Shown here in pieces: positions 23,433 to 31,963 of a stretch of 38,413 nt of DNA. Source of the DNA: an uncultured Oceanospirillaceae bacterium (GTDB lineage: Bacteria; Pseudomonadota; Gammaproteobacteria; Pseudomonadales; Balneatricaceae); the NCBI GenBank assembly GCA_937136055.1, contig CAKZOD010000078.1:1-38413 (forward strand), in the 5' to 3' direction. Under the pieces are notes generated by a model. It did no database searches. It saw nothing but the letters and a program-made list of their open reading frames with translations, and was not told where the DNA came from. Position 1 is the stretch's first letter, and the number at the start of each line of letters is the position of its first letter. The translations under genes and the position numbers were made by a program.

Positions 23433-26005
23433 TCATTACTACCTCTCACTCAACAACTAACTCGCTGCCAATCACGCCTTATCTCGATCAAATATGCCAT
23501 GCACTAAGTGAGGGGAATGTCGTATTGCAAGCAGAGCCTGGTGCTGGTAAATCTACCGCTCTTCCTTTGAGTTTACTTGATGCTGGCTTCTTACAAGGCA
23601 GAAAGATAGTCATGCTTGAACCGCGCCGAATAGCGGCAAAATCCATTGCCCATTACCTCGCCAAACAATTAGGTGAGAGTGTTGGCCAGCGCATCGGCTA
23701 CCAAATCAAAAATGATCGAAAAATCTCTCAGAGTACCCAGCTTGAAATTGTAACCGAGGGCATTTTAACGCGACGATTACAGCAAGATCCTGAGTTAAAT
23801 GACACTGCACTCATTATCTTCGATGAATTTCACGAGCGCTCACTCCACGCAGATTTAGCACTCATGCTTTGCCTCGAGGTACAGCAAAGTATCAGAGATG
23901 ATCTAAAGCTATTAGTGATGTCAGCAACTATAGATACACAGCTTATCGCCAATTATATCGGTACTTCCCAAATAATTGAGTGCCCGGGCAGTTGCTATCC
24001 GGTGACCACCCAGTACCTGCCAATGGCGAAACAAGGCTCTGTTAGGCACAATTTAGTCAACGCTGTGATCAACGCACTCCATGTAGCACTGAACCAATCT
24101 GATAACGGCGATATACTCGTCTTTCTCAGTGGCCAAGGTGAAATCTTGCACTGTATGCAAACGGCCAAAGAGGCGTTTGAAGATAATTCCCAGCTGCGCT
24201 TCCTGCCACTTTTCGGAAGCTTATCACTCGATCAACAAGAGCAAGCGCTGCAGCGTGATCCACTAGGTAAAAGGCGCATTATTTTCTCAACGAATATCGC
24301 AGAGACCAGTTTAACCATTGAGAATATTGGCTGTGTTATCGATAGCGGTTTAGAAAAAGTATTGATGTACGAGCCTAACAGCGCCATGACCGCACTGCAC
24401 AATATCAATATTTCAAAAGCATCTGCATCGCAAAGAGCTGGCCGTGCAGGGCGAACCCAAGCAGGGCACTGCATTCGCTTATGGGGCGAGCAACAACACC
24501 AAGCACTGGCGGAATTTCAAAGTGAAGAAATCCTTCGCGCGGATTTGATTGACCTAGTACTTGAGCTAAGCATTTGGGGCAACACTGATTATGACAATAT
24601 TGAATGGTTAACAGCGCCCCCTAAGGCCCATTTTTTCTCCGCACGCCAAGCACTTCAAGCGTTACATTTAATGGACGACAAAGGTTGCGCAACAGCACTA
24701 GGCGAAAAAGCAATAGGCTTAGGTTTACCCATCAGACTCGCAACCTTGCTACTTAGCGCTCAGCAAGGAAAGCACGCTGCTATGGCCTGCGAACTTGCCA
24801 GCTTGCTCGCTGACAGAGATATTTTCAGCGCCACAAAAGGCAATAATCACTTCGGGGTCGATATTATTTATCGCTTGCTCGCGCTGCAAGATTACAAGCG
24901 TGATCGCACAACTGCTATGGGCAACTATCCCATTAAACGAGCGGCGATAGAACAATTACTCAGTACCGCGAAACGCCTCAAAAAACAGCTCAATGTTAGT
25001 CATCATGAACCTTATACACTTGATCAGCTGCAAACCCACTGCCCATCATTACTGCTTTACTGCTATCCAGAGCGCCTAGCAAAACGGCGTGACAAGCAAT
25101 CTGGCCGCTATCAAATGGCCAATGGTAAAGGCGTCTTTTTATATCCTGATGACCCACTCTTCAATGCTCAATGGTTAGTGATTGCCGACTGCGATGCGCA
25201 GAGCAAAGAAGGTCGAATTTTCAATGCCGCCGCCATTTCTTTTGCTCAATTTGAACCACTATTAAAAGCTTATTTCTCGACGCGAGAGCACTTTGAATAC
25301 GATGCAAAGAAACAGCAAATTAGCGCATCCCAAAGCACCAACTACCGGGCGCTTAATCTTAAAACCGAGCCCCTTACTGATATCCCTCATGCAATCTTTG
25401 AGCAGTGCTTAAAAGATGTGTTAGCACAAACAGAGCTCGACATACTGCAATGGAGCGAGCGCTGCCTGCACTGGCTAGCTAGAGCACAGTGGCTAAGTAG
25501 TAAAGTTGCAGATTTTCCCGATCTTTCAAAAGCGAGCTTATGTCGCGATATAGATCACTGGTTAATGCCTTATTTAACTCAGGTATCCTCAATTAAAGCA
25601 CTCAAAAATATTAACCTGCTAGATATTTTGCAACAGTGTTTAAGCTGGGAGCAACAGCAACTCTTGGAGCGTGAAGCACCAACCCATTACAAAACTCCCA
25701 GTAATAAATCGATCCCTATCAGCTATGATTCGCACAGGGATCCCTTTGTATCTGTTGTCTTACAAGAGATGTTTGGCGAACTGGCAAGCCCGCGTATTGG
25801 CAAGGGCACTACGGCAATCACTTTTGAGCTTCTTTCTCCTGCAAGGCGCCCTATACAAACTACCAGCGATTTAGCCAATTTTTGGCAAAGCTCCTATTTT
25901 GAAGTTGCCAAAGATATGCGCGGCAAATACCCTAAGCACCGCTGGCCTGATCAACCGCTACTCGAAAAGGCAGGTCGCTCGATTAAGCCAAGGCAATCTA
26001 AATAA
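23420..26005 (+). CDS. hrpB: ATP-dependent helicase HrpB
   Basis: The DEAH/RHA-type helicase has Walker A EPGAGKST (about residues 39-46), motif II DEFHERS, motif III VMSATID, motif V SFxTNIAETSLTI-like and motif VI QRAGRAGRTQAGHCIRLW, then the HA2-type and the HrpB-specific C-terminal domain ending PKHRWPDQPL. Length (861) is close to E. coli HrpB. The helicase region needs a start before SLPITPYLDQ, but no ATG or GTG is available in frame: the frame opens with TTG at 23420, which has no Shine-Dalgarno. GGAG (23424-23427) is instead spaced 7 bases before an ATT codon at 23435, so initiation at ATT is possible. HrpB's physiological role is poorly defined. The glycosyltransferase gene follows after 14 bp. 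Confidence 0.9.
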   Translation: MWSSIITTSHSTTNSLPITPYLDQICHALSEGNVVLQAEPGAGKSTALPLSLLDAGFLQGRKIVMLEPRRIAAKSIAHYLAKQLGESVGQRIGYQIKNDRKISQSTQLEIVTEGILTRRLQQDPELNDTALIIFDEFHERSLHADLALMLCLEVQQSIRDDLKLLVMSATIDTQLIANYIGTSQIIECPGSCYPVTTQYLPMAKQGSVRHNLVNAVINALHVALNQSDNGDILVFLSGQGEILHCMQTAKEAFEDNSQLRFLPLFGSLSLDQQEQALQRDPLGKRRIIFSTNIAETSLTIENIGCVIDSGLEKVLMYEPNSAMTALHNINISKASASQRAGRAGRTQAGHCIRLWGEQQHQALAEFQSEEILRADLIDLVLELSIWGNTDYDNIEWLTAPPKAHFFSARQALQALHLMDDKGCATALGEKAIGLGLPIRLATLLLSAQQGKHAAMACELASLLADRDIFSATKGNNHFGVDIIYRLLALQDYKRDRTTAMGNYPIKRAAIEQLLSTAKRLKKQLNVSHHEPYTLDQLQTHCPSLLLYCYPERLAKRRDKQSGRYQMANGKGVFLYPDDPLFNAQWLVIADCDAQSKEGRIFNAAAISFAQFEPLLKAYFSTREHFEYDAKKQQISASQSTNYRALNLKTEPLTDIPHAIFEQCLKDVLAQTELDILQWSERCLHWLARAQWLSSKVADFPDLSKASLCRDIDHWLMPYLTQVSSIKALKNINLLDILQQCLSWEQQQLLEREAPTHYKTPSNKSIPISYDSHRDPFVSVVLQEMFGELASPRIGKGTTAITFELLSPARRPIQTTSDLANFWQSSYFEVAKDMRGKYPKHRWPDQPLLEKAGRSIKPRQSK

Positions 26006-26019
26006 ACGCAAGGATATTC

Positions 26020-27171
26020 ATGAAGATACTGTTACTCAGTGCATACGATGCTGATAGCCATCAATACTGGCGAAAAGGCTTAGTAGAGAACTTCCCAGAG
26101 CACGATTGGCAAGTTCTCACACTACCTGCCCGCTACTTTTCATGGCGTATACGCGGCAACAGTATGAGCTGGGCATTTGGCGAACAAAGTCACATACTGC
26201 GCCAGCAATATGATTTGCTAATCGCCACCTCAATGACAGATCTATCCAGTTTACGCGGCTTTGTTCCCTCGCTTGCTAACACCCCAAGCATTGTCTATTT
26301 CCACGAAAACCAATTTGACTACCCAACCACTGGCAACGCAAGAGCCAATGTGGAACCGCAAATCCTCAATCTTTATAACGCTCTTAGCGCCGACAAGGTG
26401 GTTTTCAACAGCCAGTACAACTACCAAACACTAATCACCGGTGCATCGCGCTTGCTGCGAAAGTTACCCGATCAAGTACCCGCCAATGTGGTTGATTTAA
26501 TCAAGGCGAAAAGCGCTATCATTGCGGTGCCTCTAAAAGCCGTGAGCATTGATAGTGAAAGCCACCAACAAGCAATGCAAAGCGTCAGCTGGCACCAATA
26601 TGCAGCCGTTAAACCAGCAGACAAACCCATACTCATTAGCTGGGCTGCACGTTGGGAATACGATAAAGGCCCTGATAGATTACTGGCGATTATTCGCTGT
26701 TTAGAAACCCAAAAAATCAATTACCGCCTTGCGATTCTCGGTCAATCTTTTCGCCAAGTGCCTGAAGCGTTCGAGCAAATACGTGAGCAATTTAGCCACC
26801 GTATTGACCAGTTCGGCTATGCACAATCACAAGCGGAGTACTTCGCTTGGCTGCGCCACAGCGATATTTTCCTCTCTACTGCTGAGCATGAATTTCAAGG
26901 TTTAGCTGTGCTAGAGGCCGTTAATTTAGGCTGCATCCCAGTGCTACCCAATCGTTTGGTTTACCCAGAGTTATTCGCTGAAAAGTTTTTGTATGAGAGC
27001 AATAGTGATCAATCCCATGAAGCACAAGCTGCTACCTCCTTGATACTAAATATCAAGGAAAACATTACTGAAGGAGTTGATTACAGCAAGATATTGCCTA
27101 AGAAAGGTGACTATAGTTGGAGTGGGCTGAAGAGCGCTTATCAAGAGTTGTTAGAGTCAAAAAATTGCTAA
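26020..27171 (+). CDS. DUF3524/GTDC1-type glycosyltransferase (tRNA-queuosine mannosyltransferase-like)
   Basis: The 383-residue protein has an N-terminal DUF3524 domain (about 1-170; KILLLSAYDADSHQYWRKGL, then YFHENQFDYP near 93-101) and a C-terminal GT4-type Rossmann domain (about 200-370) with WAARWEYDKGPDRLL and the E-x7-E motif EFQGLAVLE at 291-299, which binds the sugar nucleotide in retaining GT-B enzymes. The animal homologue GTDC1 is the tRNA-queuosine alpha-mannosyltransferase, so mannosylation of queuosine or a related tRNA base is a reasonable inference; the bacterial substrate is not shown here. AAGGATATTC precedes the ATG at 26020, and hrpB ends 14 bp upstream, so the two are probably cotranscribed. 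A terminator follows at 27198. Confidence 0.85.
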   Translation: MKILLLSAYDADSHQYWRKGLVENFPEHDWQVLTLPARYFSWRIRGNSMSWAFGEQSHILRQQYDLLIATSMTDLSSLRGFVPSLANTPSIVYFHENQFDYPTTGNARANVEPQILNLYNALSADKVVFNSQYNYQTLITGASRLLRKLPDQVPANVVDLIKAKSAIIAVPLKAVSIDSESHQQAMQSVSWHQYAAVKPADKPILISWAARWEYDKGPDRLLAIIRCLETQKINYRLAILGQSFRQVPEAFEQIREQFSHRIDQFGYAQSQAEYFAWLRHSDIFLSTAEHEFQGLAVLEAVNLGCIPVLPNRLVYPELFAEKFLYESNSDQSHEAQAATSLILNIKENITEGVDYSKILPKKGDYSWSGLKSAYQELLESKNC

Positions 27172-27197
27172 CGAATAAACTAATCTCCAAAAACAAA

Positions 27198-27221
27198 AAA
27201 GCCGCTTGATACTGCGGCTTT
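27198..27221. terminator. Bidirectional Rho-independent terminator
   Basis: AAAGCCGC (27198-27205) and GCGGCTTT (27214-27221) form a perfect 8-bp stem with an 8-base loop. It lies 26 bp after the glycosyltransferase stop and 24 bp beyond the stop of the minus-strand 51-codon gene. A-rich sequence on both flanks gives a U-tract mainly for the minus-strand transcript. Confidence 0.8.
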
Positions 27222-27245
27222 AAAGAAAATAGTTTTAGATATAAA

Positions 27246-27401
27246 TTAATTACAAGCCTTAGATTCTTCAATCATAGCTTGTTGAGCAGCAACAGTTTCT
27301 CTTATCACTTTATCAAAAAATTTACGCTTTTCTTTGGCTGAGCTATTGCGAACAAACTCAGTAAAAGGTGTCGACTTTACTTTTTCTCGTGATTTAAACA
27401 T
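27246..27401 (-). CDS. 51-residue protein in operon with the zeta-toxin-like kinase
   Basis: This short gene encodes 51 residues, opening MFKSREKVKSTPFTEFVRNS, with a basic N-terminal half (FVRNSSAKEKRKFFDKV) and a C-terminal helix ending SKACN. It has a perfect GGAGG five bases before its ATG at 27401 and starts 9 bp after the stop of the zeta-toxin-like gene on the same strand, so the two are almost certainly cotranslated from one message. No family is recognised. It may be an antitoxin or an accessory partner of the kinase, although in classical epsilon-zeta and PezAT systems the antitoxin is encoded upstream. The strong ribosome binding site and tight spacing make it very likely a real gene. 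Confidence 0.75.
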   Translation of the reverse strand: MFKSREKVKSTPFTEFVRNSSAKEKRKFFDKVIRETVAAQQAMIEESKACN

Positions 27402-27410
27402 GCCGTCCTC

Positions 27411-28133
27411 CTATTTATTTGTTATGCCAACAATAGCCTCAAGTGAAGCGCGATTGTACTTTTTGCCAAGTATTGCGTCAATGTTAGTCACATTAAAATG
27501 AGGCTTTTCCCTCGTTCCGTCAAGATTTTTCTCCATGAGAATTATATCAATTTGATTCATGAATATCTTTTTCAGTTCACTAACAACTACTTGAGACTCT
27601 AGGAATTGATCCACAAAGACCTCAGGTGGCACGCGCCTACCCTCCACAATCTCCCTAGCTTTAACTAAACACCAAGCCTGTTCTGGATCTTGATAAACAA
27701 AGATAATGAGTACATAGCGGTCTTTTTTTAGTGAGCGCTCTATATTGGACTTTGCTTTTTCAAAGCTAGAAAGCGTTGAGTCTAATAGGAAGCTTACTTT
27801 TTTCTTAAGTGCCCTATCGTGTATCGCTTCAACTAAAAGTGTAGCAGGTCTTTGAAAAAGTGGAGAGTTTAACCCTTGGTACTCTTTAAACTCTTTTCGT
27901 AATTCATCATTTTCAATATGAACAACTTCAACATTATGCTCGCGCTTAAACTGAGAAATGATACTTTTAGCTGTTTCCGTTTTTCCAGCTCCTGGAGAAC
28001 CAGCCATAAAAACAGATACAGCACTTTCTTCTTCCGGCAGATGATCAATTAAATTCTTTGCTAGTTCCTTTTTCATTGCCTTTGCTTGTGCAATTGCCTG
28101 ATTTGTTATTTCTTCATCTATACGGTTAGACAT
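27411..28133 (-). CDS. Zeta-toxin-like P-loop kinase
   Basis: The 240-residue protein has Walker A GSPGAGKT (residues 45-52), the IENDELRKEFKEY segment (73-85) in which D76 fits the catalytic base of zeta toxins, LLDSTLSS (116-123), and an arginine-rich lid VKAREIVEGRRVPPEVF (157-173) that matches the nucleotide/substrate-binding arginines. Zeta/PezT toxins phosphorylate UDP-N-acetylglucosamine and block cell-wall synthesis. The protein is close to single-domain zeta length. No epsilon-like antitoxin gene precedes it; instead a 51-codon gene follows 9 bp downstream. The ribosome binding site (GGGAG) is 13 bases from the ATG at 28133, further than ideal. It could instead be a non-toxic zeta-family kinase. 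Confidence 0.8.
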   Translation of the reverse strand: MSNRIDEEITNQAIAQAKAMKKELAKNLIDHLPEEESAVSVFMAGSPGAGKTETAKSIISQFKREHNVEVVHIENDELRKEFKEYQGLNSPLFQRPATLLVEAIHDRALKKKVSFLLDSTLSSFEKAKSNIERSLKKDRYVLIIFVYQDPEQAWCLVKAREIVEGRRVPPEVFVDQFLESQVVVSELKKIFMNQIDIILMEKNLDGTREKPHFNVTNIDAILGKKYNRASLEAIVGITNK

Positions 28134-28380
28134 AATTGAAAATAAGCTCCCACAAAAACGAAATTTTACGTGCTATTAACTCTGCCAGTCTTTATTAACT
28201 TTTACTCAATCTTTCATCATGCACCTGCCAAACTTTATCATACGCTTCAAAGAAGAGTTGTTTTTAGTGGGCTAAATACGTATGAACTATCACTCTCAAA
28301 CTTAAATTAACGGCAGAGGATTCAGTGTTAGCTAGTCAATTACAAATAGTAATTATCTAAATTTTACAGCTTCTGCCCTA

Positions 28381-29280
28381 CTAATTAAGCGACTTATTAT
28401 TCAACAAATTACCCGCCAACAGATCAATAAAGCTGCGCACTTTCGTTGAGGATAACCGATCCTCTCGGTGCACTATATTGACAGGTAATGGCGACTGTTC
28501 AAAAGACTCTAATACAAACTTAAGTTTATTATCCGCCAGTTCTTGAGCAACTTGATAGGAGAGAACTCTTGTTATTCCAAAACCTGCAACACAGGCATTA
28601 ATCGCTGCTTGGTTGGTGGATACGCTCAGCCTTGATTGAATCCGTTGACTGATTTGCTTGCCTTGTTCGACAAACTTCCATTGGGGGCTGAGATTCCCCG
28701 CTTGTACTGTAATCAGAGAATGTGCTGTCAGCTCAGAAAAATGCTGTGGTATTCCCGCTCGCTCAAGGTATTCAGGGGAAGCGATAAGACCAAAGCGAAC
28801 GGAGCCCACTTTTCTCGCACGCATTGATGAATCTGCCAGCTCACCAATACGCACCCCAACATCGTAATCCTCTTCTAATAAGTTAACGATGCGATCTAAA
28901 AAGACAGCATTTACCTGTGTTTCAGGGAATAGGTCCAAGTACTCCAAAACAGACGGGACAACACACTGCTGCCCGAACAATACAGGCGCTGTAACACTGA
29001 TCTTACCTTGAGGCACTGCATTAAGGCCCCTAGCCGCCTCATTCGCCACCTGCACCGCTTCAAGGATAGGCCTTACATCATCGAGGTAGCGGGCACCTGC
29101 ATCAGTTACGCGTACATACCTTGTCGTTCGAGTGAAGAGCTTTACTGCTAAGTGTTCTTCAAGCTGTGCTATGGCTCTAGTCACTGTCGGAGGAGACATA
29201 TTTAGCTGGCGGCTAGCGGCGGCAAAACCTTGAGTTTGTGCCACTGCCACAAAAACACGCATAAGCTGTATTTGGTCCAT
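28381..29280 (-). CDS. LysR-family regulator divergent from the CMD/oxidoreductase genes
   Basis: The 299-residue protein has the helix-turn-helix GFAAASRQLNMSPPTVTRAIAQLEEHLAVKLFTRTTRYVRVTDAG (about residues 18-62) of the CrgA/PA2220-like LysR subgroup, recognisable by PPTVTRAI. The effector domain begins GKISVTAPVLFGQQCVVPSVLEYLDLFP. GGAATAATAAG precedes the ATG at 29280. The gene is transcribed away from the CMD-family gene across 130 bp containing a 10-bp palindrome, so it probably controls that gene and the fused reductase behind it, perhaps in response to an aromatic or electrophilic compound. Confidence 0.92.
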   Translation of the reverse strand: MDQIQLMRVFVAVAQTQGFAAASRQLNMSPPTVTRAIAQLEEHLAVKLFTRTTRYVRVTDAGARYLDDVRPILEAVQVANEAARGLNAVPQGKISVTAPVLFGQQCVVPSVLEYLDLFPETQVNAVFLDRIVNLLEEDYDVGVRIGELADSSMRARKVGSVRFGLIASPEYLERAGIPQHFSELTAHSLITVQAGNLSPQWKFVEQGKQISQRIQSRLSVSTNQAAINACVAGFGITRVLSYQVAQELADNKLKFVLESFEQSPLPVNIVHREDRLSSTKVRSFIDLLAGNLLNNKSLN

Positions 29281-29334
29281 CTTATTATTCCATTTTATGA
29301 AACAGTGAATTGTATATTCTGCTTATTCTTCCTT

Positions 29335-29344
29335 AAAACGTTTT
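29335..29344. promoter_or_regulatory. Palindrome between LysR and CMD genes
   Basis: AAAACGTTTT is a perfect 10-bp palindrome in the 130-bp divergent gap, 67 bp before the CMD-gene ATG and 55 bp from the LysR ATG. It is the clearest dyad there and a candidate regulator site; with only two GC pairs it could be chance. Confidence 0.3.
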
Positions 29345-29410
29345 GCTGCACAATATTTGTACTCTTATTTAAAGAGATTAAATTTCCAAAACTGATTTAA
29401 AGAGGAAAGA

Positions 29411-29959
29411 ATGATGAGCAGAATCAACTTAGTCACTAACGAACAAGCGAACGCGCAACAACTCGAACTTTTTAATGCAATAGAGCAACAGCTAGGCATG
29501 GTGCCAAACTTCCTGAAAGTATTTGCAAACTCCCCTGCTGCACTACAAGCATTTATAGGCTTGCACAGCATCGCTAACGAAGGAGACCTAGAGGGCAAAA
29601 CTAAAGAGCGAATTGCACTGGGATTAGCGGAACAAAATGCCTGCCAATACTGCGTATCCGCGCATACCGCCATCGGTAAAAAAGCGGGCTTATCCAGTGA
29701 TGAAATTTTAGCTAACCGCTCAGGTACTAGCCAAGACGCTAAAGCTGCAGTAGCGGTGAAGTTTGCACGGTCTCTCGCCCAAAACAATGGTGAAGTTTCT
29801 ACCGCAGAATTACTAGAGATTCGTAATGCAGGCTATAGCGATGCTGAAATTGTAGAAATAATCACTCATGTTGGAATGAACCTTTTAACCAATATTTTGG
29901 GTAAAGCCAGCCGTGTTGAAATCGACTTTCCAAAAGTTGATTTACAAAAAGCATCTTAA
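29411..29959 (+). CDS. Carboxymuconolactone decarboxylase/AhpD-family protein
   Basis: The 182-residue protein has the CMD fold with the redox motif ACQYCVSAHTAIGKKAG (about residues 76-92), the E-x-x-C-x-x-C-x-x-x-H pattern of AhpD-like alkylhydroperoxidases. The N-terminal helix region LFNAIEQQLGMVPNFLKVF and the later ITHVGMNLLTNILGKASRVEIDFP are typical of the YciW/PA0269-like subgroup. It probably acts as a cytoplasmic peroxidase or disulfide-exchange protein. AGAGG lies five bases before the first of two adjacent ATG codons. The PNPOx-reductase gene follows on the same strand after 130 bp, and a LysR gene diverges upstream. Confidence 0.9.
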   Translation: MMSRINLVTNEQANAQQLELFNAIEQQLGMVPNFLKVFANSPAALQAFIGLHSIANEGDLEGKTKERIALGLAEQNACQYCVSAHTAIGKKAGLSSDEILANRSGTSQDAKAAVAVKFARSLAQNNGEVSTAELLEIRNAGYSDAEIVEIITHVGMNLLTNILGKASRVEIDFPKVDLQKAS

Positions 29960-30089
29960 TAACAGCTAAAAGCAAAAAGATAAGAGAAAGAGAGAGATAG
30001 GAGCGGTACATACCCCCATATTTCTTTCTTTGCTTTATTTAATAAAGATAACTGTACCACTACAAACTTTCCATGATGAGGACATAAAA

Positions 30090-31859
30090 ATGGCTCACCA
30101 ATATGCACAGATTGCATTCACCCCGTCTGTAAGACAAGTTCAAAACGAGCAAAACAGCCGCAGCGGTTATGCCAGCATGGATAACGGTGAAGACTACAAT
30201 TTTATGCTTTCACAAGAAGAAAGTAATTTTATTCAACAGCGAGATAGCTTTTACATGGCGAGTGTCAGCGAAACCGATTGGCCCTATGTTCAGCACCGTG
30301 GCGGCCCTAAAGGTTTTTTGAAGATAATTGATGCACAGACACTAGGCTTTTCGGATTATAGCGGTAACCGCCAATACATAAGCACTGGCAATTTCAGAAC
30401 TAATGATAAAGTCTCTTTAATACTCATGGATTATGCAAACCGCCGCCGCTTAAAGATCCTGGGGCATATTTCGCAAGTTGCTGCCGATGATTGGAATACT
30501 CAAGTGGCATTAGAAGACGACCATTATCGAGCGCGTGTAGAGCGTGCATTTGTGATTAAAATCACCGCTTTCGATTGGAACTGCCCACAGCATATCACCT
30601 CTAGATATAGCGAAGACCAACTTGCCTCCTTGATCTCTCCACTGCAAGAGGAGATAAAATCACTTAAGGAAAAACTTAACCAACAATCAACTACGGTATC
30701 TGTTGATAGCGACACAAACACCTTGAGTGACAGCAAAGCTGAGGCTAAAAATGAGGTTAGAGGTGAGGTTAAATATGAGGTTAAAGGTGAGAGCAAAGAT
30801 AAACATAAGGATGAGAACATAAGTGACGATAAGTTTAGCTTAAAGATTACAGGCATACGCCAACTCACTAAAGACATCCGGGCTTATCAATTGAGCAACT
30901 CAACAGGTGAGCCTTTACCAGCAATTACCGCTGGCGCTCACCTTCAAGTACCTGTCACTATTAACGACTCTTTAAGCACTCATTTAAAAAACAAGCAGGG
31001 TAATCAAAAAACAGTATGGCGAAGCTATTCCATACTCAATGCGCAAAGCGATCATAACTCACCTAACGCTTATTACGAGATTGCGGTAAAGCGCATAGAT
31101 GAAGGTAAAGGCGGTTCAATAGCACTTCATCAACAGTATCAACTCGGATTATCGCTGCAATGTAAACCACCACAAAACTTTTTTGCTTTGAACGAGAGCG
31201 AAAAAGAGGCACACACTGTATTAATTGCAGCAGGTATCGGTATTACGCCCATTATTCCAATGGCACTCACCTTACTTGAAAAAGCTCAACCTTTTGAATT
31301 ACATTTTGCAGCGCGCAGCAAAAGCGAGATGATTTATGTAGATGAGCTCTCTGAGTTACTCGGCAACAGATTACATTTATATCCCTCTAACACAGGAAAA
31401 AAACTATCGATTGATAGCTTACTATCCACGCAGATTAGTCGCCCAACTAATTCCCAAATGCCTCCCACTCAATATTATTTTTGCGGCCCTAATGAGATGC
31501 TTAACGATTTTGTAAAAGGCGCCAAAGCAGCTGCAATTGCCGATGAGCAGATTCATTACGAGCAGTTTGCTGCATCACCCAATTCTAGCGCGCAGGCCGT
31601 GCAGCTCACCTTAACGAAATCTAACAAAACAATTGCCGTTGCCAGTGATCAATCCCTGCTAGATGCACTGTTAGACGAAGGCGTAGAAGTACCTCATAGT
31701 TGTAAATCGGGCCGTTGCAAAAGCTGTGTTGTTCAAGTCTCCTCTGACGCTGAGATTGCACATTTAGATAGCTGCTTAAGCGAGACAGAAAGGGCATCAG
31801 GGAAAATGTGCTTATGTGTCTCTAGGCCACAATCTAGTGGCCTATATATTGAATTATAG
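30090..31859 (+). CDS. PNPOx / ferredoxin-NAD(P)H reductase / [2Fe-2S] fusion protein
   Basis: From the ATG at 30090 (GAGG eight bases upstream) this 589-residue protein joins four parts. Residues 1-175 are a pyridoxamine-phosphate-oxidase-like split-barrel flavin domain (VQHRGGPKGFLKIID, then YISTGNF). Residues 176-245 are a charged linker with GEVK-type repeats. Residues 248-470 are an FNR-type reductase with RSYSIL for flavin, LIAAGIGITPIIPM for NAD(P)H and YYFCGPNEML. Residues 503-589 are a plant-type [2Fe-2S] ferredoxin with C538-x4-C543-x2-C546-x29-C576. Electrons could run from NAD(P)H through flavin and iron-sulfur centres; the acceptor is unknown. The frame also opens at 30030, but that start lacks a ribosome binding site. 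The CMD gene precedes it, which suggests a joint redox or detoxification role. Confidence 0.88.
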   Translation: MAHQYAQIAFTPSVRQVQNEQNSRSGYASMDNGEDYNFMLSQEESNFIQQRDSFYMASVSETDWPYVQHRGGPKGFLKIIDAQTLGFSDYSGNRQYISTGNFRTNDKVSLILMDYANRRRLKILGHISQVAADDWNTQVALEDDHYRARVERAFVIKITAFDWNCPQHITSRYSEDQLASLISPLQEEIKSLKEKLNQQSTTVSVDSDTNTLSDSKAEAKNEVRGEVKYEVKGESKDKHKDENISDDKFSLKITGIRQLTKDIRAYQLSNSTGEPLPAITAGAHLQVPVTINDSLSTHLKNKQGNQKTVWRSYSILNAQSDHNSPNAYYEIAVKRIDEGKGGSIALHQQYQLGLSLQCKPPQNFFALNESEKEAHTVLIAAGIGITPIIPMALTLLEKAQPFELHFAARSKSEMIYVDELSELLGNRLHLYPSNTGKKLSIDSLLSTQISRPTNSQMPPTQYYFCGPNEMLNDFVKGAKAAAIADEQIHYEQFAASPNSSAQAVQLTLTKSNKTIAVASDQSLLDALLDEGVEVPHSCKSGRCKSCVVQVSSDAEIAHLDSCLSETERASGKMCLCVSRPQSSGLYIEL

Positions 31860-31963
31860 GGATTGAGCTTAGCTCCTGATGCACAGGAACTAGCACTTTC
31901 ACTAATCCCTGCGCCTGTTATTTAATGCTTTTAGCTCAATAACTTACAGCTCTTAGTTCTTGG

